The position numbers and the translations under genes were made by a program. From CAKZLS01 sp963771545 (GTDB lineage Bacteria; Pseudomonadota; Alphaproteobacteria; Rhodospirillales; Defluviicoccaceae): a DNA stretch of 64,000 bases. The stretch is taken from positions 1,488,001 to 1,552,000 of the forward strand of contig CAVYTX010000002.1 in assembly GCA_963771545.1 (NCBI GenBank). Reading direction: 5' to 3'. Below the pieces are notes generated by a model. The model searched no databases and had not been told where the DNA came from. It saw nothing but the letters and a program-made list of their open reading frames with translations. Positions 57,143-64,000 of the stretch are shown here, in pieces. Each line of letters begins with the position of its first letter. Within the stretch, counting starts at the first letter, position 1.

Positions 57143-57478
57143 TTATCGGCCGGTCCCGGACAAAGCGTCGTCCAGGCTCGCGTGTATGATGAAGACCCGG
57201 TCCAAACGGGCCAGTTCCAGAACCCGGCGCGCCGCGTCGCTGACCGACGCCAGCGCGAAACCGGTTCCGCCGTGGCGGGCCCGCTGCAACGCTTCCACCA
57301 GCGACGCGATCCCGGAGCTGTCGATGTAGCTGACGCCGGAGAGATCCACGTACACCGGCTGTCCCAGCCCAACGGCTTCGAGCAAAACCTTGCGCGCGGC
57401 CGGCGAGCCTTCCAGGTCGATGTCGCCCTCCAGCGCCACGACGATGCTGCCCCGTCTTTCTTTCACCCTATGCTTCAT
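57143..57478 (-). CDS. STAS-domain protein (MlaB- or RsbV-like)
   Basis: 111 residues, one STAS domain. The phosphorylation loop reads VDLSGVSYIDSSGIASL, with the serine pair used in RsbV/SpoIIAA-type proteins. In E. coli the STAS protein MlaB binds and activates MlaF; in partner-switching pathways such proteins are dephosphorylated by SpoIIE phosphatases. Here it lies between a SpoIIE/HATPase gene and mlaE, so both roles are open. The start codon area repeats GCTTCATGGC just upstream. Confidence 0.85.
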   Translation of the reverse strand: MKHRVKERRGSIVVALEGDIDLEGSPAARKVLLEAVGLGQPVYVDLSGVSYIDSSGIASLVEALQRARHGGTGFALASVSDAARRVLELARLDRVFIIHASLDDALSGTGR

Positions 57479-57504
57479 GGCACTCTATGCTTCATGGCCC
57501 GTTC

Positions 57505-59238
57505 TCACGAAATCCGTTTCGTCATTTTCAGGATATTCCCTCCGTCTTCGGGGGGCGGCATGAATTCGACCTCGTCCAGCACCGCGCGCATGAGGTGAGT
57601 GCCGAGCCCGCCGGGGCGAAGGTCCTCGAGGTCGCGCGGGCAGACCCGGCTGACATCCACGGGCGGCGCGAAATCCCGCAGAAAAAAGACGAGGTTGTCC
57701 CCCTGCTCCCTGGCCTCCAGGATCATCCGTCCCGCATCGTTTCCGTAGGCATGACGGATGACGTTCTGACACGCTTCGTCGATGGCGATCGTCAGGTCGC
57801 GGACCAGGTCCTCGTGGCATCCACGATCGGACGCGGCCTCCGAAACCAGGGCGCGCACCAGCTTCAAACGATCGGCGCGCGCCGGAACCTCGATCCTGAA
57901 CAGTCGCTCGTCGCGGCTGTTTTCCGGCGACGCCGCACGATCTCCCAGCACGCCCGTCCGTTCGGCGGCGCCCAGTCCGTCGTCCACCGCCAGCAGGGTC
58001 ACATCGTCCCGCAACAAGCCTCCGGCGCTTTTGAACAGATTGGCGATGGCGTCGACACGATCGGGCAACGGCAAGGTCCCATGCTCGCCGATGGCCCGTT
58101 CGAGTCCGGAAACCTGCAGCGTCGCGCCGGTTTCCAGATACCCCTCGGTGACGCCATCGGTAAAAACATACAGCGTACCGCCATCGAGGTGGACTTCGAC
58201 CTCCGGGAAGTGTCCGGATACGCCGGGCTCCGTCGTGATCCCCAGGGGGGGCGCGTCGGCCGGAATGGAGGCGAACGATCCGTCGCGCCGGTGAAGCAGC
58301 GGCGGCTCATGACCGGCATTGGCCAACCGGACCCATCCCGACGCCGGGTCGTAAACCCCGCCCACCATGGTGACGAACATGCCCCGCGTGGCGGTTTCGC
58401 AGATCTCCGCGTTGATCCGGGCCAGCAGCGGCCCGGGATGAGGGTTGGTCTTGCCCAGACAGCGATACAGGCTGGCCGTCTTGGCCATCAGCAGCGCCGC
58501 GTTCATACCCTTTCCCGAAACATCGCCGACGCTGAAGCCGATGCGGCCATCGGGCAGATCGAAGAAATCGTAGAAATCTCCCGACACCTGGCGGGCCGGC
58601 AGATTGGCGCCGCAAATGGGAAAATCGGCGCCGCGTGGCTCCGGAAGAAGGTTGCGCTGGATTTCGCCCGCGAGTTCGAGTTCGCGCCGCACGCGCTCCT
58701 GTTCCACCAGCGCCTCGGCCATGCGGGCGTTGAGAATGGCGAGCCCCGCCGACGCGGCCATGCTTTCGAGGATTCGCAGATCGTTGGCGGTGAATTGGGG
58801 ATCCCCTCCCTTCTTGTTGATCAGTTCGATGGCGCCGATGCGTTGGTTCTGAATGCTGATGGGCGCGCACAGGATGGATTGGGTGGTGATGCCGGTTTCC
58901 TGATCGATGCCGTCGTAAAAATCGGGGTCGTTAGCGGCATTGCGAACGATTTCGCCGGCGTTGTTCTGGACCGAGCGGCCGACCACGCCCTGATCGCTTC
59001 GCAGCCGCAAGCCGGTGATCTCGGTAACGCCGAAACAGCTGGTGCAGGTCAGCGTGCCCTTTTTTTCGTCGAGCAGAAACAGGGCTCCGCTCTCCGCGTT
59101 CAAATACTGGGTGATGCGGACGAGGGCGCGTTTGAGCGTGTCCTCGATGTCGCGGGAAGCGGCAAAATCCTGCCCCATGGCGGCCAGCAGTTCCAGTTGG
59201 CCGGAGATCGCCTGGTCGGGGTTAGGACCGAATTGCAC
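57505..59238 (-). CDS. GAF - SpoIIE phosphatase - HATPase (RsbU/RsbW-like) fusion
   Basis: 577 residues from a GTG at 59238. A GAF sensor (residues 20-165: LNAESGALFLLDEKKGTLTC) and a short coiled coil are followed by a PP2C/SpoIIE phosphatase (residues 190-400: VSGDFYDFFDLPDGRIGFSV, GDVSGKGMNAALLM, YVFTDGVTEGYLE), and a C-terminal HATPase_c_2 domain (residues 440-577: DLTIAIDEACQNVIRHAYG, GGLGTHLMRAVLDEV). So phosphatase and anti-sigma-like kinase are in one chain and can act on one STAS partner in opposite directions. It is first in the Mla-type operon, 26 bases before the STAS gene. Confidence 0.88.
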   Translation of the reverse strand: MQFGPNPDQAISGQLELLAAMGQDFAASRDIEDTLKRALVRITQYLNAESGALFLLDEKKGTLTCTSCFGVTEITGLRLRSDQGVVGRSVQNNAGEIVRNAANDPDFYDGIDQETGITTQSILCAPISIQNQRIGAIELINKKGGDPQFTANDLRILESMAASAGLAILNARMAEALVEQERVRRELELAGEIQRNLLPEPRGADFPICGANLPARQVSGDFYDFFDLPDGRIGFSVGDVSGKGMNAALLMAKTASLYRCLGKTNPHPGPLLARINAEICETATRGMFVTMVGGVYDPASGWVRLANAGHEPPLLHRRDGSFASIPADAPPLGITTEPGVSGHFPEVEVHLDGGTLYVFTDGVTEGYLETGATLQVSGLERAIGEHGTLPLPDRVDAIANLFKSAGGLLRDDVTLLAVDDGLGAAERTGVLGDRAASPENSRDERLFRIEVPARADRLKLVRALVSEAASDRGCHEDLVRDLTIAIDEACQNVIRHAYGNDAGRMILEAREQGDNLVFFLRDFAPPVDVSRVCPRDLEDLRPGGLGTHLMRAVLDEVEFMPPPEDGGNILKMTKRIS

Positions 59239-59562
59239 CCTTGGCCTCGGTGGCGGGCGGTTGTTTCATGGCGCCAATATGCCCCTATTTTTTGGCCACG
59301 GCAAACATCTGGGTGCGCCGCGAAACGAACACTCTCGGTTGCGGACCTTTTCGGTGCCGGCACAGCGGACAATCCAAGCCTGAGCGCACGCCCGCAAAGC
59401 ATGCTTCCCCCGCAAGAAAAGCGCTTGCAATAAGACCCCGGCGGGGCAACCTTGTTGCGCATGCGTTTGGCAGGTTCGAGAAACGAGAGGGGGAAAGCCC
59501 GCATTGTGCTCCAGTTCAGGGGGAACCCATGAGGGGAACGGACCGGCGGAGGTAAGCTGAGC
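59239..59562. promoter_or_regulatory. Divergent intergenic region, SpoIIE operon and CHAD gene
   Basis: 324 bases between divergent genes, so promoters for both should lie here. GGAGG at 59548-59552 serves the CHAD gene. Nothing else can be named. Confidence 0.45.
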
Positions 59563-60699
59563 GTGTTCACCGGCAACAAGACGGTCGCCATGGATGCAAT
59601 TAACAACGACGGCGCGACTTGGAATAAGGGAAAGGCTCCGGTTTTGGCCCCGGCGACGACCGCCGAAGAAGCCCTGGCGGAAATCGTGCTCGGCTGCGTC
59701 GATCACCTTCGGGGCAACGAAGCCTGTGTCCTTAATCGCGCCCACGAAGAGGGTGTTCATCAAATTCGCGTGGCGAGCCGCCGGCTGCGGTCCTGCCTGA
59801 GCCTATTCGGGGACCTCATTCCGAACGAGCAGCGCAAGCATCTCAACCGCGAGCTTCGCTGGCTGATCGGGGAATTCGGGCCGGCTCGCGATTGGGATGT
59901 CTTCGTCTGCGAAGTGCTCGGTCCGGTCATGGACGATCTACCGGAGGAGCCGGGCGTGGCGGTGCTGCGAGAACGGGCTGAACGGCATTGCGACAAAGGT
60001 TATGAAAAGGCCCAGCGCGCGCTCCGGTCCCGGCGATATTTCGGACTGATGATGCTGCTTCGCGCCTGGGCGGAAGGGCGAAGCTGGCATGATGGCAATA
60101 CGTTGGAGGCGAGCGAAAAGATGCGGGGTCCGGCCGTCGACGTGGCCCACGGCTTTCTGGAACAGCACTTTCAGGCCGTCGTCGACGCCGGACGAGATTT
60201 CCACGAGCTAAACGACGAACGGCGCCATAAGCTTCGGATCGAGATCAAGAAAATGCGGTATGCCGCCGAATTTTTCCGCTCGCTCTATCCCAAGCAGGCA
60301 TCCGTTGTTTTCGTCGACGCCCTCAAGACCCTGCAAGACGATCTGGGCGCCAACAACGACCTCGCCGTCGCCCGTGAGCTGTTGGCCGGATTAGCGAAGC
60401 ACGAAAAGGGTAAGAGACGCGCCCAGGCGGCCTACGCCACGGGCCTGGTCTTGGGCTGGCACAATCACGTATCCAATAACCGCGAGCAGAACTTGTCGAA
60501 ATTGTGGGAGGATCTGGTCACGAACAGGCCGTTCTGGCATGCCGGGAAGGCCGAGTCGCCGCCTTCCGCGAAGCAGTTCGCGAGTCCGGACGACGCGCGG
60601 GAACCGGACCCGAAAGAAAAAACCGACCCGGCGGTCAAGGCCAAGTCGGGGACCAGAACCAGAACCAGAACCAAAGCGGCGCCCCAGGCAGATAGCTAA
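59563..60699 (+). CDS. CHAD-domain protein
   Basis: 378 residues from a GTG at 59563, which has GGAGG ten bases upstream; the ATG at 59590 is an alternative. The CHAD domain (about residues 30-310) shows the expected His/Arg/Lys helices: GVHQIRVASRRLRSCLSLF, LRWLIGEFGPARDWDVF and RRHKLRIEIKKMRYAAEFF. CHAD domains bind polyphosphate, and some sit on polyP or PHA granules. The tail after residue 330 is disordered and highly charged, ending with three ACC-AGA codon pairs (TRTRTR). No CYTH domain is fused. It converges on phaC with a 4-base overlap. Confidence 0.88.
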   Translation: MFTGNKTVAMDAINNDGATWNKGKAPVLAPATTAEEALAEIVLGCVDHLRGNEACVLNRAHEEGVHQIRVASRRLRSCLSLFGDLIPNEQRKHLNRELRWLIGEFGPARDWDVFVCEVLGPVMDDLPEEPGVAVLRERAERHCDKGYEKAQRALRSRRYFGLMMLLRAWAEGRSWHDGNTLEASEKMRGPAVDVAHGFLEQHFQAVVDAGRDFHELNDERRHKLRIEIKKMRYAAEFFRSLYPKQASVVFVDALKTLQDDLGANNDLAVARELLAGLAKHEKGKRRAQAAYATGLVLGWHNHVSNNREQNLSKLWEDLVTNRPFWHAGKAESPPSAKQFASPDDAREPDPKEKTDPAVKAKSGTRTRTRTKAAPQADS

Positions 60700-62498
60700 T
60701 CGATCGACTTCATTCGCACATACGAGCCCGGCGCCGGCTCGATCGCCTTGAGCTCTCCCGAACCGGGAACACGGGCGTCTACCTGCCCGCCGCCATGGCG
60801 GCCGACCCAGGCGTCCCAATGGGGCCACCACGAACCGTCCGTGTGTTTGGCGCCTTTCAGCCACGTATCCGGGGTTTTCACCTTCCGCGTGTGGGTCCAG
60901 TAGCCGTACTTGTTCGCCGACGGCGGATTGATCACGCCGGCGATGTGGCCCGACCCGGCAAGCACGAACTTGACCGGTCCCGAATAGAGCTGTGTCGCGG
61001 AATAGGTGGACCGCCACGGCGCGATGTGGTCCTCGCGCGTCGAGAGAATGTACGACGGCTGTTTGATGCGTCGAAGATCGATGGGCGTTCCCGCGACGGT
61101 CAAGGCGTCCGGTTCGATCAGCCGGTTATTGAGGTACATTTCGCGCAGATAGAAGCCGTGCATCATCACCGGCATGCGGGTAGAATCCGAGTTCCAGTAC
61201 AACAGGTCGAAGGGCCGCGGGTCCTTGCCGAGCATGTAGTTGCTCTCGAAGGCCGACCAGATGAGGTCGTTTTCGCGCAACATGCTGAACACCTGGGCCA
61301 TCTGCGCGCCGTCCATGTACCCCTTCTTCTTCATGTGCTTTTCGAGCATGCCGATCTGGTCGTCGTCGATAAACACGCCGAGTTCGCCGGGATCGGCGAA
61401 ATCCACCATGGTGGTGAAGAACGTGGCCGAAACGACCCTTTTGTCGCCCTTGGCCGCCATGTGGGCGAGCGTGCACGCCAGCAGCGTACCGCCGATGCAA
61501 TAGCCGATGGCGTTCACCTTGGCTTCGCCGGTGGCTTTGTGGATGGCGTCGAGCGCCGCCATCGGACCTTCGAGCAGGTAGTCGTGGAACGTTTTACGGG
61601 TCAACGTTTTGTCCGGATTGACCCATGAAATGACGAATACCGTATGGCCCTGGTCGACCGCCCACTTAATGAACGAGTTCTTCGGCTGCAGATCGAGCAC
61701 GTAGAACTTGTTGATCCACGGTGGCACGATCAGCAATGGGCGGCGGTGCACCGTCTCCGTCGCCGGGTCGTACTGGATCAGTTGCATGAGGTCGTTCTGA
61801 TAGATCACCTTGCCGGGCGTGGCGGCGATGTTTTCGCCCGGCGTGAAGGCGTCGAGATCGGTCAGCGAGATCTGCAGCCGGCCCTTGCCGCGCTCCACGT
61901 CGTCGAGCAGGTTGGACAGGCCCTTGCGCAGGCTCTCGCCCTCGGTCTGCTGGATCGCCCGCATCACCTTCGGATTGGTGGCGATGAAGTTGGTGGGCGC
62001 CATGGCGCTGAGGAATTGCCGGGTATAGAACTGCGCCTTCTGGCGCGACTTGGGATCGAGCCCTTCGACGCTGTCCACCAAGCCCTCAATCCACCGCGAC
62101 GTGAGCAGATAGTACTGCTTGATGGCATTGAAAGCGGGATTTTGGGCCCACTCGCCGTCCTTAAAACGCCGGTCGCCCGGGTCGGCCTCCGCAACCGGTT
62201 CCACGGGAAGACCCTTGCGGGCGGCCTCCATGGCCTGCCAAAGCCGCGCGTAGTCGGTGGCGAGATCGGTTTGAGCCTCGCGCATCTTCGCCGGGTTGGC
62301 GAATAGGTGCTGGGCCATGTCGAGAAAGACCTTGCCGACGATGGACGGATCGGCGACGGAAAACCCGTCGTCTTCCTTTATGCGCTTTTGGTAGAGCTCG
62401 GAAACCTTCTTGCCGCGCTCGAACAGCGCCGCCCACGCTTCGTTGACGCCGTCGGGCGCGTCATTGGACTTATCGTTTCCAACCCGTTGAGCCGCCAT
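60696..62498 (-). CDS. phaC: Class I poly(3-hydroxyalkanoate) synthase
   Basis: 600 residues from the ATG at 62498 (MAAQRVGNDKSND); the frame is open to 62561. The catalytic cysteine lies in the lipase-like box AIGYCIGGTLLACTLA, the Asp in STREDHIAPWRSTY and the His in VLAGSGHIAGVINPP. LIVPPWINKFYVLDLQPKNS and GHTVFVISWVNPD are family hallmarks. It polymerises hydroxyacyl-CoA into storage polyester on granule surfaces. phaA, phaB and phaP are not visible in the window. Confidence 0.95.
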   Translation of the reverse strand: MAAQRVGNDKSNDAPDGVNEAWAALFERGKKVSELYQKRIKEDDGFSVADPSIVGKVFLDMAQHLFANPAKMREAQTDLATDYARLWQAMEAARKGLPVEPVAEADPGDRRFKDGEWAQNPAFNAIKQYYLLTSRWIEGLVDSVEGLDPKSRQKAQFYTRQFLSAMAPTNFIATNPKVMRAIQQTEGESLRKGLSNLLDDVERGKGRLQISLTDLDAFTPGENIAATPGKVIYQNDLMQLIQYDPATETVHRRPLLIVPPWINKFYVLDLQPKNSFIKWAVDQGHTVFVISWVNPDKTLTRKTFHDYLLEGPMAALDAIHKATGEAKVNAIGYCIGGTLLACTLAHMAAKGDKRVVSATFFTTMVDFADPGELGVFIDDDQIGMLEKHMKKKGYMDGAQMAQVFSMLRENDLIWSAFESNYMLGKDPRPFDLLYWNSDSTRMPVMMHGFYLREMYLNNRLIEPDALTVAGTPIDLRRIKQPSYILSTREDHIAPWRSTYSATQLYSGPVKFVLAGSGHIAGVINPPSANKYGYWTHTRKVKTPDTWLKGAKHTDGSWWPHWDAWVGRHGGGQVDARVPGSGELKAIEPAPGSYVRMKSID

Positions 62499-62674
62499 GA
62501 TCCGTGCCTTTCCCGTGGTCTTTCCTTCCCGGTTCACCGCCGAGGGCCATTTCCTACACATAGATATTGCAATGACACATTGCCAGCACGCGATGGGTTC
62601 GCCGCAAATTCACCGCGGCCCTGGCGCCGGCTGCCCGCCTGTGATACGCGGCGTTGTCTATCGAGATAGTAAGA

Positions 62675-64000
62675 AATGAACAGCGACAGGAAACCCGTGA
62701 CGCCTGAACACACGGTGACTACGGTGTACCGTTATCACGCGGTGACCAAGCATCGGCCCCAACGGTACGCGCCGGGACCGGGTGGTTTGGACTGGGCCAA
62801 CCAGCCCGATCCGTTTCGACGCTACGCCGATGCCGACTTGGCGCCGCTGCCGCTGATGTCGGGAACCGGCCTCTGTTCCTACGAAGCGCTTTATCGTCCT
62901 CCCGCCTCCGATCCACGGCCGCTCGATCTCGAGTCTCTCGGCCTGCTGTTCGAGCTCGGCCTTGGCCTCAGCGCATGGAAGGAATACCAGGGCAGTCGAT
63001 GGCCGTTGCGCAACAATCCTTCCAGCGGCAACCTGCATCCGACCGAGGGCTATCTGGTGATCGCCGACCGACGGCCCGGCGCTCCCGAGCCGGGCGTGTA
63101 CCACTACGCCCCATGCGAACACGCACTCGAACGCCGGTGCCGGTTTCCGGACGGGGGTCACGACTCCTTACGGGCATGGCTCGGCAAAGGGCGGGCGCTG
63201 GTGGGGCTGAGTTCCGTGCACTGGCGGGAAGCGTGGAAATACGGCGAGCGCGCCTACCGCTACTGCCAGCACGACGCCGGCCATGCCATCGCGTCGCTGA
63301 GGTTCGCCGCGCGGGTGCTGGGCTGGACCCTCGCGGTTCTCACCGATCCAGCCGACACCGATGTGGCGGCCCTGCTGGGGCTCGACCGGGACGGGGATTT
63401 CGATGACGCCGAAAGGGAGCATCCCGACTGCCTGCTGGTTCTCGACGCCCTCGGACCGAGGGCGACGGCGCCGAGGTTCGATGCCAGCCTTGCGAAACCC
63501 ATGGCCGGAGCGGAATGGCGGGGTCGCGCCAACCGCCTGAGCCGCGAGCATGTCCCCTGGCCGGCCCTGGAGAGCGTCGCAACGGCGGCCGTTAAAACCC
63601 GGAGCAAAAACGCTTCCTATGACCGCGCCGCCGCCTCATCCTCCGGTACCTCGACCGATGCCCAACCCGCATCCGTCCCGGCCGCCGACGCCGCCGCCAT
63701 CATTCGCCAACGGCGCAGCGCCGTGGCCATGGACGCACAGACCGCGATCCCGAGGGCCGCTTTTTGCGCCATGTTGGCCCGCACGATGCCCGACCCGGAG
63801 CTTCCGCCTTGGGACGCTTTCCCGTTTCCGCCGGCGGTCTTCTTATGCCTGTTCGTCCAACGGGTCACGGACATGGAGCCCGGGCTTTACCTTCTGGCCC
63901 GCGATCCGGAGCGGCTGCCCGCCTTCCGCGCCGTCTGCTCGGCCGACTACCTGAGGTGGCAACCCGTTCCCGGCGTCCGGCTTCCCCTATACGCGCTGAT
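62675..64000 (+). CDS. SagB/ThcOx-type nitroreductase-family dehydrogenase, C-terminus outside window
   Basis: 442 codons without a stop up to the window edge. The start ATG at 62675 is followed by VYRYHAVTKHRPQRYAPGPG, typical of this group. SGNLHPTEGYLVIADRRPG and YRYCQHDAGHAIASLRFAAR are FMN-binding blocks of SagB-type oxidoreductases, and a second nitroreductase-like half begins at about residue 340 (IIRQRRSAVAMD). Tandem forms of this family are often annotated as nitroreductases. SagB-type enzymes oxidise azolines in peptide natural products, but no precursor or cyclodehydratase gene is in view, so the role is open. Confidence 0.85.

Overview
The window is high-GC, densely packed DNA that reads like a chromosome of an alphaproteobacterium, most likely of the Rhodospirillales type. 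This placement rests on gene content and is inference: a class I PHA synthase, a murA-hisG-hisD cluster with a short HisG, an alphaproteobacterial style Mla-type transporter, a DUF1127 protein and a GcvA-like LysR regulator. Accessory DNA (four transposase genes of four families, three small repeat families, several broken genes) is interleaved with housekeeping genes.

Layout. 1-7.4 kb: M23 peptidase (cut by the window edge), rhomboid protease, DUF1127 protein, LysR regulator, acetoacetyl-CoA synthetase, EamA transporter and metallophosphatase; a 258-bp palindromic mini-element (called P here) sits before the transporter. 7.4-11.2 kb: a 321-bp repeat (called R) split by an IS4-type element, a CopZ-like chaperone, a frameshifted Xre regulator next to an unknown small gene, and a DUF938 methyltransferase. 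11.7-34.0 kb: one co-directional locus for an extracellular contractile injection system (eCIS): sheath, tube, zinc-ribbon baseplate protein, Pro-rich protein, DUF4255 protein, AAA+ ATPase, a small conserved protein, DUF4157 (eCIS core) protein, tube/baseplate adaptor, LysM protein, hub, spike, PAAR-like tip, gp25 wedge, two large baseplate proteins, a tail protein and a DUF6519 protein. Its only sheath gene carries an apparent 2-base deletion. 34.0-38.1 kb: an islet between a decayed tRNA-Thr-like sequence and an intact tRNA-Thr(GGT), carrying a small membrane protein, a multi-pass membrane protein with an unfamiliar soluble C-terminal domain, and an IS1634-type transposase. 38.2-41.8 kb: small conserved gene, murA, hisG, hisD. 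41.9-48.4 kb: accessory segment ending in a second copy of the last 72 bases of hisD; it holds an IS630 element, a 754-residue protein with LNPQPLPP repeats, a glycosidase remnant, an IS110 transposase, a 32-bp perfect palindrome and repeats R2 and P2. 48.4-52.6 kb: a CheB-CheR-PAS-GGDEF-EAL gene split by one base. 52.6-53.9 kb: repeats R3 and P3. 53.9-59.2 kb: a minus-strand run coding for a SpoIIE-type phosphatase/anti-sigma fusion, a STAS protein, MlaE, MlaF, MlaD and an auxiliary lipoprotein. 59.6-64 kb: CHAD protein, PhaC and a SagB-type dehydrogenase cut by the window edge.

Themes. The eCIS genes mostly overlap or nearly touch, as in a single operon, and supply nearly every structural part of a phage-tail-like injector except a recognisable tape measure and an obvious toxin. 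CHAD and PhaC are convergent neighbours and both fit storage-granule biology. The Mla-type operon starts with a partner-switching module, suggesting that lipid transport and signalling share one STAS protein. The P and R repeats are the most puzzling sequences: P copies keep their stems paired although their arms differ between copies, and one copy has an internal arm inverted.
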